The position numbers were made by a program, and so were the translations under genes. A DNA stretch of 15,973 bases from an uncultured Pirellulaceae bacterium (GTDB lineage Bacteria > Planctomycetota > Planctomycetia > Pirellulales > Pirellulaceae), in assembly GCA_934255105.1 (NCBI GenBank), contig CAKQNH010000026.1:1-15973 (forward strand), given 5' to 3'. The notes under the pieces were generated by a model. That model saw only the letters and a list, made by a program, of their open reading frames with translations, had not been told where the DNA came from and made no database searches. Positions 1 to 6,452 of the stretch are shown here, piece after piece (position 1 is the stretch's first letter; every line of letters starts with the position of its first letter).

Positions 1-584
1 CCGCTAAACACTGCAAAGTGATTGATCTCCAGCAGCACGATGTGGGCGTCGGCGTCGGACGCAACACAGCAATCGACGCGGCAGAAACCGAGTTCATTTT
101 CTTGCTCGATGATGATCAGATCGTAACGCCCGATTTGCATCTCGATCGAGTCTACCAGCGGTTCATCGAGTACGAGCTCGACATCCTGGCTGTTCGTCAG
201 GGTGCTGGCGGCCGGCCAATGCTGTTCAGCCCACTCATGAATGGAACCCGCATCTGGATGCATCGCGGCGAACGAAAACGTATCGGCGAAACCTGTTGGT
301 GCGACATGGTCAGCAATGCATTTCTATCGCGGCGTGACACGATCGCCCGTGTTCGCTGGGATGACGAGATCAAAACGTACGAGCACTGGGAGTTCTTTTA
401 TCGAGCTTCTCAGATCGAGCATCTGCAAATTGCCGTCGCACTGGATTGCTCGGTAGTCCACGACCATGTAGCAGCCAAGCCATACGGAGCACTGCGAGCC
501 CGACCCAAGTTCCGTCGATTGGGGCTTCGTAAACACGGCTTTGCTTCACTGCGTTATCCAGGAGGAGGCATCGTCCATGCGTGA
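1..584 (+). CDS. GT-A glycosyltransferase, 5'-truncated by window edge
   Basis: The reading frame is open from base 3 and stops at 582-584, so the true start lies upstream; the GTG at 18 is internal or fortuitous. What remains is about 193 residues. Visible motifs are VGVGRN, then LLDDDQ (the DxD-type metal and nucleotide-sugar site of GT-A enzymes, about residues 29-34 counted from the GTG), and near the C-terminus YEHWEFFYRA followed by a conserved-looking HDH. The same order (GRN, DDD, EHW-FF-RA) occurs in the next gene, so the two are paralogues. The pattern recalls hexosaminyltransferases of the GT2/GT12 type (B4GALNT-like: SAGRN then DDD), but donor and acceptor cannot be read from sequence. 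No signal peptide or membrane segment is visible, though the N-terminus is missing. It overlaps the next gene by 8 bases. Family level is fairly sure, specificity unknown. Confidence 0.8.
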   Translation, partial: AKHCKVIDLQQHDVGVGVGRNTAIDAAETEFIFLLDDDQIVTPDLHLDRVYQRFIEYELDILAVRQGAGGRPMLFSPLMNGTRIWMHRGERKRIGETCWCDMVSNAFLSRRDTIARVRWDDEIKTYEHWEFFYRASQIEHLQIAVALDCSVVHDHVAAKPYGALRARPKFRRLGLRKHGFASLRYPGGGIVHA

Positions 585-1305
585 TCGCGTTACATTTTGC
601 ATCAAGACAATCCATCGCCCTCACTGCTGCGCGACACTGGTGCGTAGCATTTACGAGCATTGTGGCGATGAGCGTCCGCTGATCTACGTACTCGATGATG
701 GAAAGCCAGAGCTGCGTTTCTCTCAAGTCTGTCCTGACGAAGCAGCGATGGTGGATCGACTGATCGAGACCGAATATGACATCGGATTGTCGGCTGGTCG
801 CAATCGCCTCGTGGAAGCCGCACAAACCCCCATGGTGATCTTCTCAGATGATGATCACGTGGTTGGTCCACAGACTCGACTGAATGATCTCGTTCGTAAG
901 TTCGAATCGAGTCGACTCGATCTATTGGCAACACTCAGCAAGCAGCCCCATCGTCCGAATCCAGATGGAACTCCGAGATTGCTCAATTCGTCAGGTGGTG
1001 TTCTTCATATTCCTCGGGGCGAATATCGACGCACTGGTGACATTGTCGAGTGCGCATTCGTTTGCAATTGCTTCGTAGCACATCGTGACATCCTGCAGGC
1101 GATTCGCTGGCATCAAGACCTCAAGGTAGATGAGCATTGGGACTTCTTCTGGCGAGCCAAAATTGCTGGCGTCAGGGTTGGCGTGGCGATGGACCATGTA
1201 TTCCCACACATCCACGTCGATCCGCCGGCTTACAAGCGACATCGACCAGTCTTTCTGAAACAAGCCTTGCGGAAGCATAACCTTCGCAAAGTTCTCTGGC
1301 GTTGA
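577..1305 (+). CDS. GT-A glycosyltransferase, paralogue of upstream gene
   Basis: A 242-residue GT-A-fold glycosyltransferase. The ATG at 577 is chosen because GGAGGAGG at 561-568 sits 8 bases upstream; it overlaps the previous stop by 8 bases, implying translational coupling. The order is an N-terminal Rossmann-like strand with TIHRP (residues 11-15), LDDG (39-42), GLSAGRN (70-76), the SDDDH metal and nucleotide-sugar motif (90-94), and the acceptor-side motif DEHWDFFWRA (185-194) followed by a histidine-rich HIHVD stretch. The SAGRN/DDD pairing resembles GT12/GT2 N-acetylhexosaminyltransferases, so a GalNAc- or GlcNAc-like donor is possible but inferred. No transmembrane helix or signal sequence is visible, so it is likely cytoplasmic. 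The gene lies 39 bases before the proline-rich gene, whose product or a cell-surface glycan could be its acceptor. Confidence 0.85.
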   Translation: MRDRVTFCIKTIHRPHCCATLVRSIYEHCGDERPLIYVLDDGKPELRFSQVCPDEAAMVDRLIETEYDIGLSAGRNRLVEAAQTPMVIFSDDDHVVGPQTRLNDLVRKFESSRLDLLATLSKQPHRPNPDGTPRLLNSSGGVLHIPRGEYRRTGDIVECAFVCNCFVAHRDILQAIRWHQDLKVDEHWDFFWRAKIAGVRVGVAMDHVFPHIHVDPPAYKRHRPVFLKQALRKHNLRKVLWR

Positions 1306-1344
1306 TTCCTGTTTCTTTCGTTTCCAACTCACAAAGGAGTGAAT

Positions 1345-1758
1345 ATGACAACAACGAACCATGGACCATTTGGTCCCAACGGCGAGCGGCCACCGGGTTG
1401 GCCCCCACCGCCGTTTGATCCGCCAGGTGAACCGCTACCGTACGTTCCACCGCCAGATCCACCGGGTTCAAGCTCGGAGCCGCGTCCCGATTGGTGGCCC
1501 GAGGACTGGGTATGGCCTCCGGTGCCCGAGCCGCCGATCGAAGTGTTGGTACCGCCTCCATTGCCCAACATCATCTGGCCGCGGCTACCTCCGCATCATC
1601 CCTACCATCTGCCACCTGGCTACCACTGGCCCGACAATTTGCCACCAGGACATCCAGGCCACGATGTGAAACCACCGAAGCCACCAGGCGGAAGCGGTGA
1701 CGCAGGTAGCGAAGGCTCGGGCAATGAAGCTGGTTCAAGTGATTCGGAAGGATGTTGA
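1345..1758 (+). CDS. Proline-rich small protein, candidate modified peptide
   Basis: This 137-residue protein has no recognisable domain. The ATG at 1345 follows AAAGGAG (1333-1339) with 5 bases spacing; an in-frame GTG at 1339 overlaps that site and is less likely. About 43 of 137 residues are proline. PPG recurs (PPGW, PPGE, PPGS, PPGY, PPGH, PPGG), interspersed with seven tryptophans (19, 50, 51, 55, 57, 78, 95) and a His/Tyr-rich stretch (84-95). From about residue 114 the composition switches to Gly/Ser/Glu/Asp, ending in Gly-Cys. No signal peptide, lipobox or membrane helix is seen. The stop overlaps the radical SAM start (TGATG). That coupling, together with two glycosyltransferases upstream, makes a ribosomally made substrate plausible. 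Alternatives are an extended linker or surface protein, or a scaffold with no modification. That it is a real gene is likely; its function is unknown. Confidence 0.7.
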   Translation: MTTTNHGPFGPNGERPPGWPPPPFDPPGEPLPYVPPPDPPGSSSEPRPDWWPEDWVWPPVPEPPIEVLVPPPLPNIIWPRLPPHHPYHLPPGYHWPDNLPPGHPGHDVKPPKPPGGSGDAGSEGSGNEAGSSDSEGC

Positions 1759-2549
1759 TGATCGAGTTACTCAACCTCGAGTTCCATGCAGCACATGCGT
1801 GCAATCTTTATTGTGCGCAGTGCTCGCATTATTCCAACTTCCACGCCGGCGGAATCGTAAGCCTCGATGAAGCTCGCGCGAACTTCGAAGCATGGAAGGG
1901 CCGGCTAGCGCCCAAACGGATCGCAATTCTCGGGGGCGAACCAACGCTCAACCCAAAGTTGATTTCAATCATCGAGCTTGCAAGACAGTCGTTCCCAGAC
2001 GCTGAAGGACTGTTCGTCACGAACGGATTCTTCCTGGATCGTCATCCCGACCTGCCCCGCGTTCTGATCGACAACCGCTTTCGTATGGACGTCTCGCAAC
2101 ATGGACGTGCTCCAGAGTACATGAAGCGGTTTCGTCTTGTCCGCCAGCAACTGCGCCAATGGCGAGCCGCCTACCCAAAGCTTCAGATCAACATCCGCAA
2201 ATCCCATCGCGGTTGGCGACAACAATACCGCATGATCGAAGGCAAGCCGATGCCTTTCGAAAGCGATCCCCAAGCCGCCTGGAACATCTGCCTCCAGCGC
2301 ACATGTACCCAGCTCTACAAGCAATGTCTGTGGAAATGCCCCGCGCTCGCCTACCATGCAATCATGTCCCGCAAGCTCAACCTCGATCAAGAGCCCGCGT
2401 GGCAACTCTTCCGCGACTACCAGGCCTGTCCGCCAACTTCATCCGATGCTCAGGTCCGCGAGTTCCTCTCGACCAATGAAATCCCACAGTGCAGCTACTG
2501 CCCTGTGAGAAGAACCCAATTCCACCATCGCGATCCAACGATCGCATAA
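1758..2549 (+). CDS. Radical SAM enzyme with C-terminal cysteine cluster
   Basis: A 263-residue radical SAM protein. The [4Fe-4S]/SAM motif is CNLYCAQC (C15, C19, C22), followed by SHYS and the GGEP strand motif (59-62), a standard partial TIM-barrel layout. The C-terminal half carries C178, C183, C190, C194, C224, C245 and C248, enough for one or two auxiliary clusters as in SPASM/twitch enzymes, though the spacing does not match a SPASM consensus I can recite. The ATG at 1758 is preferred: GGAAGG at 1746-1751 is 6 bases upstream, whereas the alternative ATG at 1752 directly abuts it. The start overlaps the proline-rich gene's stop. Similar CNLxCxxCSH proteins occur near polysaccharide genes, so a glycan or nucleotide-sugar role competes with peptide maturation. 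The family call is strong; the substrate is inferred. Confidence 0.9.
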   Translation: MIELLNLEFHAAHACNLYCAQCSHYSNFHAGGIVSLDEARANFEAWKGRLAPKRIAILGGEPTLNPKLISIIELARQSFPDAEGLFVTNGFFLDRHPDLPRVLIDNRFRMDVSQHGRAPEYMKRFRLVRQQLRQWRAAYPKLQINIRKSHRGWRQQYRMIEGKPMPFESDPQAAWNICLQRTCTQLYKQCLWKCPALAYHAIMSRKLNLDQEPAWQLFRDYQACPPTSSDAQVREFLSTNEIPQCSYCPVRRTQFHHRDPTIA

Positions 2550-2564
2550 GGCCGTCTGTCGCGA

Positions 2565-3269
2565 TTATTTCTTATTACCGCGTTCCAGCATCTTTTGGAA
2601 ATTTTCGCAGTACTGGCGTACTCGAGACTCCTCGGACACTAAGACGAGATTTTCATCGTTCTTAATCGCGCTGTTCGTCCAGTTGTAGCTGCCACTGAGG
2701 ACGTAGCCGCGCAGATCACGATCAACAATCAAGTACTTGTGATGCATTAGTCGCTGGTTTCGTTCGACTACGATTGTGTTTGCTCCTCGGTTTCGAAGGT
2801 TGGCGATCTCCGAGCCACGTTGGAACATGCTGGCTCGTTCGGTGAGGATCGTTACTTGTACCCTTCGATCGATTGCCGTCAGTAATGCATTGGCTAGCCG
2901 ATCATCGGTCAAGTTGTAGACGCAAACATCCAATGTTTTCTCGGCGGTCTTTATCGCCTCCAAGAGGACGTTTCGAATGCCAGAGCCAGGCGAGAACCAA
3001 ACACCTTTGGCCAAGAACGGTTTCGGCAGGTCAGCCTGGTTGGCCAGCATAACAAAATCTCGCAACCAGTTCGTGACAAGGCGTTGCTCTTCCTTGAAGA
3101 GCTGCTCTGCAAGATAAAACGAATACTCAATCAATTCTTTGGGTGAAATCTCGACTTCTTGCAACGCCCGCAAGATCTGCTTGCGTTCTTTCTGGGACAG
3201 AACATCGTCTGCCGCAGACTGATTAATACAAAGCTCTAATGCAAGTTCTGGACAATTAGGTGCAACCAT
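2565..3269 (-). CDS. PLD-family (HKD) nuclease-like protein
   Basis: A 234-residue phospholipase D superfamily protein with a single HKD motif: MHHKYLIVD (HxKx4D with H176, K178, D183), then GSYNWT (193-198) and NDEN (204-207), the expected second conserved block. Single-HKD proteins of this size (Nuc, mitoPLD-like) usually act as homodimeric phosphodiesterases on DNA or RNA, so a nuclease role is likelier than lipid hydrolysis. An N-terminal helical extension of about 85 residues precedes the catalytic domain. The start is the ATG at 3269, with GGAG 8 bases upstream; an in-frame TTG at 3302 is possible but has no clear ribosome site. There is no signal peptide. PLD proteins are components of DISARM (DrmC) and other defence loci, which suits the neighbourhood, but this one is separated from the methylase and helicase operon. 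It converges on the radical SAM gene with 15 bases between stops. Confidence 0.88.
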   Translation of the reverse strand: MVAPNCPELALELCINQSAADDVLSQKERKQILRALQEVEISPKELIEYSFYLAEQLFKEEQRLVTNWLRDFVMLANQADLPKPFLAKGVWFSPGSGIRNVLLEAIKTAEKTLDVCVYNLTDDRLANALLTAIDRRVQVTILTERASMFQRGSEIANLRNRGANTIVVERNQRLMHHKYLIVDRDLRGYVLSGSYNWTNSAIKNDENLVLVSEESRVRQYCENFQKMLERGNKK

Positions 3270-3281
3270 ATGCTGACTCCG

Positions 3282-3294
3282 TAGTAAGTTACTA
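3282..3294. repeat. 13-bp palindrome in PLD gene leader
   Basis: TAGTAAGTTACTA is a perfect inverted repeat (6-bp arms, 1-base centre) placed immediately upstream of the PLD gene's GGAG ribosome site on the minus strand. The position would suit an operator or an AT-rich leader hairpin, but it is short and could be chance. Confidence 0.3.
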
Positions 3295-3346
3295 AGTACC
3301 AAGCAAACACTAGAAATTCGGAGTCCATTCCGCTGTCGTTTTCGGG

Positions 3347-3751
3347 TTACCGATCCAACAATTCATCAAACGCTTCGACCAGCATCTGAATCAATTCAAG
3401 TTCGTCTTTATCCAACCAGATCCCTTCGCAGGAAACACATCGATTGACAATGACGGGGCTGTCATCGGCATACCTGCGAGGCTCAAGATCCAACTTGCAT
3501 TCCGGGCAGCTCAACATTCTGCCGAATTCGTTGACGGGAACGTCTCGACTAGGAGCCGTCTTCGCAAGTGCTACTGCCGCCGTCATATCGAAGCGAATGA
3601 TGCGTGTTTCAACAACGTGCTTCAACTGCGGTTTACGTAACCAATGGCCATGGCAATTAGTGCAATAACAAATAAGCCTGCCCTCGTACTGCCGAGCCTG
3701 CATGGCAAGGCGACAAATTGGACAACTGACCTTGAACACTGAAGACCTCAC
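3347..3751 (-). CDS. Tandem TFIIB-type zinc-ribbon protein
   Basis: A 134-residue protein made of two zinc ribbons: CPIC (C10/C13) with CTNC (C30/C33), and CPEC (C82/C85) with CVSC (C105/C108). The second is followed by EGIWLDKDELE, the signature of the zf-TFIIB family (CP.C...CP.C.GIWLD..EL). The first copy has diverged (HGHWLRKPQL). Such proteins bind zinc and are assumed to contact nucleic acid or protein; no enzymatic domain is present. The start used is a GTG at 3751. An in-frame stop lies just upstream (3767-3769), and no ATG is available at the N-terminus without losing the first CxxC; a GTG at 3739 is the alternative. No strong ribosome site is visible. It is co-directional with the PLD gene (77 bases between), perhaps as a two-gene unit after the terminator at 3921-3947. 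Its function is not predictable from sequence. Confidence 0.8.
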   Translation of the reverse strand: MRSSVFKVSCPICRLAMQARQYEGRLICYCTNCHGHWLRKPQLKHVVETRIIRFDMTAAVALAKTAPSRDVPVNEFGRMLSCPECKLDLEPRRYADDSPVIVNRCVSCEGIWLDKDELELIQMLVEAFDELLDR

Positions 3752-3820
3752 TTTGTATGGCCAGGACTAGCCGGCAACTTCGATCAACCAGACCGCGGTT
3801 CACCCGTATAAGCCGTCGGT

Positions 3821-3844
3821 CGTTGGGGCTTCGGCAACCCAACG
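3821..3844. repeat. Hairpin, 7-bp stem with inner TTCG loop
   Basis: CGTTGGG (3821-3827) pairs perfectly with CCCAACG (3838-3844). The loop GCTTCGGCAA can extend the helix by GC/GC around a TTCG tetraloop, with two bulged A residues. There is no T-run on either side, so it is not a standard intrinsic terminator. It lies 70 bases upstream of the zinc-ribbon gene start and may be a leader structure. Confidence 0.4.
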
Positions 3845-3920
3845 AAAGAAACACATTTGCGAGCGACGTGCCAGTTGTATCGTTTATGCCAAATATTCAG
3901 ATTCGGGCGTTAAAACTATA

Positions 3921-3947
3921 GAAAAATCGAGATCAATCCATCTCGAT
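3921..3947 (-). terminator. Rho-independent terminator, minus strand
   Basis: Read on the minus strand, ATCGAGAT (3947-3940) and ATCTCGAT (3933-3926) form a perfect 8-bp stem around a 6-base loop, followed directly by a T run (3925-3922; A residues on the plus strand) and a further T-rich stretch to about 3910. It lies about 230 bases after the E2-E1-JAB stop codon and would end the MBL / E2-E1-JAB transcript, separating it from the zinc-ribbon and PLD genes. The stem is only half GC, so strength may be moderate. Confidence 0.6.
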
Positions 3948-4175
3948 GCCCGCGAAAAGGTTCGCCGTGCGAAACCAACGGTATCCAATCTGATACCCGG
4001 CAACACCGACGAGCGCTAATCAGATGAAGGCCTACCAGTAGAATTCCGGCCGATGCGGATGCGTAAGAAAATCCCGCGACAATCGCTTACACTTCGTCGA
4101 GCGACCGAAAGAACCACTCGAAGACGAAGTTAAGAAACCGCGAAGAGTTAATTCAGGCTGGCATTCTGCGAGTAC

Positions 4176-6452
4176 TCAAGCGTTGGCAAATCGTGACGCA
4201 TTCTTCGATTCGGTTCCATTGGCGATGTCCCCAACAATCCACCGCGAGGATTCTTCCCCCACTATCGCCATCACCGCTGGCACCCCGTCGTTGTGTCGAA
4301 GTTCTTTGAGCCATTCGAACAGTTTGTGGTCTTTTGTGCTTGGGCGAGTAGATTGTCCCGGGTGTGAGTGCCATTCGCCAACATAGCCGATCTGCCCCTT
4401 CGTAAGTTCACCAATTTCTGCGACCTTTTCCGCGAGCCCATTTTGGCCACGCATAAAGGTCGTTGGTTGGCGTTGGCTATCGTCGGGCGCAGGCAAGTCA
4501 TGAACGACGTACAGAATTCGTCGAGAAACGTCAAAAGTTCCCAGTATTACTCCGCCCGTCTCTTTCGGCAGTAGCCTTAATCGTTCGGCAGAGAGGGCTC
4601 TAAGCACTGGGTCGGAAATGAATATGGTCCAATCAGTAACGGTCAATCGGTGAAACCCACCCAAGTTGACATTGATACAACTAGCAAGCAAGTCATCATC
4701 GGACCTGAAGATTTTTGCAACGGCCAAGGGGCCGAGCAATTTGATCTGTTTCGATGCCAGAACGGAATGCAAGACAACCGAATCATGAGGAAGCTGAACT
4801 GAGACGTCTCGGCAAGAATTGGCGTATCGATACTTCTCACCGCTTGACTGGAGGTGATCAGCTAGGTCCGGGTCTAGGATTAGAGATCGGTAGTAATCCA
4901 TTTCGAGAAGGTCAAGCCGATAGGATCTGTCCAGGGGTTCTGCCAGAAAGACGGAATCAGTCCCCGATGGCGACAAGAATGACGCAACACGCCTGGTATT
5001 TGAGACGACGTCGACCGCAAGACGTCGCGAGGCTGCTACAGACGCGGACAAATCAACAATTACATCAGCTTCGCTGAACGCCTCGGTTAGTTCCTCGGTC
5101 TGGTCCAGAATCACATTAGCTACAATCGCTCGTGTTGGCTCGTCTTCATAGATTGAGTTGAGATGATACGATAGCGCTTCGGATTTTGGTTGCCCGAGCG
5201 ACCAGCCTGTAAGCACGTGCCGGGCGACATTGTGAGGCATAAGAATGTCATTATCAATTAAGGTCCAAGTCCCGTGACCTCCGCGCACTAGCAACTCAAG
5301 GACTTGAGATCCTAAAGCCCCTGCTCCTACCGATACGTATTTGCGATTACATGGCTGGCTTCCATTGCACTTTGCTCCATCATTCTGTGTGAGAATTGAC
5401 GACGGCTTGAGCATGACCAATTCGACATCTTCGCCGGTCTTGGTAGTGTCGCGACTGAGCAGAACTCCGCCACGGGTATCGGTCGACCCTCCCCATAGTC
5501 CGATTGAGGCACCTACTTCCAAGGCACTCTGGCCAGTACCGAACGCCCACACGTCGATGCTTTCTGGTTTTGATTTCGTGTCGCGAGACAAGGGAAACCA
5601 AATCACAAGCATTAGAGGCAGTTTAAGGTCAATGGTCCCTTTGTCCTGAAGGCTTCGCAGTTTATCGGACAGACGTTCAATGAATTTAGTGCCGCCATGG
5701 CTCGCATAATGATCCAGTTCAGCTAGCGTTCGTGGCTGGAACTCCATGCGGCTGTGAATTCGGCTTTCTACTTCGAAGACCAACAGGGCGAATGCTGGTT
5801 GGGCGTTGCGGTCTTTTACGTGAGGGACTTGTTGCGCAAGCAGGATCATTGCCTCTTCGTGCCCGCCGATCCGATGCACCTCCAACACTTTTTCGTCATT
5901 GCGATCGACCGGTTCAAAGCAGGAGCTGGGAAGAATAAGTCGATCGGAGGTGCCGATGAAGAGTTGCTCCAGAGGTTGTTCGGGATCGTGTAGGTCACCA
6001 CGTGCAGTGCGAGACAGCCAATGATGAAGTTGAGCAGCAAACTTCGCCGCTGTCCAATTGATTTTTTGCTCATCGAATGGGCGATCAAACAGACACAGGT
6101 CGACAGGCCAGTCCTTGAGACCAACATTGGTATGTATGACGCGAGGAAACGACCGGCGCGCAGCGGTGACTCGCGGTTGCCGACGATCTTCGTGATCAAA
6201 CTCCACAAAGATTTTCTCCAACCTGCGAATATCGTTGGCTGGTTTCTGCGGTACCTCAGGTTCAACTTCGACCACCAGAACTTCGTTGTTGCCATTACGT
6301 CGGCACTCAACCAATGAAAAGTAGGCGGTGCGTTCGTCCTCAACGAAACGTGCGAGCTCGATGGCTCTGGGAAGAAGTAATTCGCTGATCGCTATCGTCT
6401 CCCCGGGCGGTGCGTGCTCGGCATCGGCGATAACACTCGAGTTGTTATTCAT
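4176..6452 (-). CDS. E2-E1(ThiF)-JAB triple-domain ubiquitin-like conjugation protein
   Basis: A 758-residue fusion holding a full conjugation and removal set. E2-like domain (about 20-170): IHTNV then DLCLF matches the E2 pattern HPN...ICL, with candidate catalytic Cys120 and conserved W133 downstream. Middle region (about 185-350): beta-rich, unassigned. E1/ThiF domain (about 366-605): VGAGALGS (375-382), acidic D400/D402, N408, R411 and K423, i.e. an adenylating fold; C547 is a candidate E1 thioester cysteine. JAB/JAMM domain (about 612-745): E631, then HSHP (H695, H697), S705 and D708, satisfying HxHx7SxxD zinc-isopeptidase spacing. All key residues are present, so it looks active. The ATG at 6452 overlaps the MBL stop by 8 bases, with AGGGA 7 bases upstream. 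Bacterial E1/E2/JAB sets occur in CBASS type II and Bil systems; no CD-NTase or ubiquitin-like gene is visible here. Domain calls are strong; target and modifier are unknown. Confidence 0.9.
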   Translation of the reverse strand: MNNNSSVIADAEHAPPGETIAISELLLPRAIELARFVEDERTAYFSLVECRRNGNNEVLVVEVEPEVPQKPANDIRRLEKIFVEFDHEDRRQPRVTAARRSFPRVIHTNVGLKDWPVDLCLFDRPFDEQKINWTAAKFAAQLHHWLSRTARGDLHDPEQPLEQLFIGTSDRLILPSSCFEPVDRNDEKVLEVHRIGGHEEAMILLAQQVPHVKDRNAQPAFALLVFEVESRIHSRMEFQPRTLAELDHYASHGGTKFIERLSDKLRSLQDKGTIDLKLPLMLVIWFPLSRDTKSKPESIDVWAFGTGQSALEVGASIGLWGGSTDTRGGVLLSRDTTKTGEDVELVMLKPSSILTQNDGAKCNGSQPCNRKYVSVGAGALGSQVLELLVRGGHGTWTLIDNDILMPHNVARHVLTGWSLGQPKSEALSYHLNSIYEDEPTRAIVANVILDQTEELTEAFSEADVIVDLSASVAASRRLAVDVVSNTRRVASFLSPSGTDSVFLAEPLDRSYRLDLLEMDYYRSLILDPDLADHLQSSGEKYRYANSCRDVSVQLPHDSVVLHSVLASKQIKLLGPLAVAKIFRSDDDLLASCINVNLGGFHRLTVTDWTIFISDPVLRALSAERLRLLPKETGGVILGTFDVSRRILYVVHDLPAPDDSQRQPTTFMRGQNGLAEKVAEIGELTKGQIGYVGEWHSHPGQSTRPSTKDHKLFEWLKELRHNDGVPAVMAIVGEESSRWIVGDIANGTESKNASRFANA

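Larger units (their letters stand above)
3752..4175. other. 424-base gene-free interval
   Basis: No convincing coding frame, tRNA or insertion-sequence end is seen. It contains two hairpins, a likely minus-strand terminator (3921-3947) and a stem with a small UUCG-type loop (3821-3844), both annotated separately. A short Arg/Lys-rich plus-strand frame (4053-4133) is judged spurious. The leader and promoter of the zinc-ribbon gene should lie here, but no clean -35/-10 pair stands out. Confidence 0.6.

Noticed and set aside
2527..2566. Short repeats (ATCGC/GCGAT, TCGCGAT) between the convergent stops as a bidirectional terminator
   Set aside because: Stems are only 5-7 bp with long loops and lie mostly within coding sequence, with an imperfect T-rich tail; not strong enough to annotate.
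3657..3854. 65-codon minus-strand frame overlapping the zinc-ribbon gene start
   Set aside because: It is out of frame with the clearly conserved zinc-ribbon protein and has no recognisable feature of its own.
4053..4133. 26-codon Arg/Lys-rich frame on the plus strand inside the gene-free gap
   Set aside because: No ribosome site, extreme composition typical of chance frames in GC-rich DNA, and no coupling to a neighbour.
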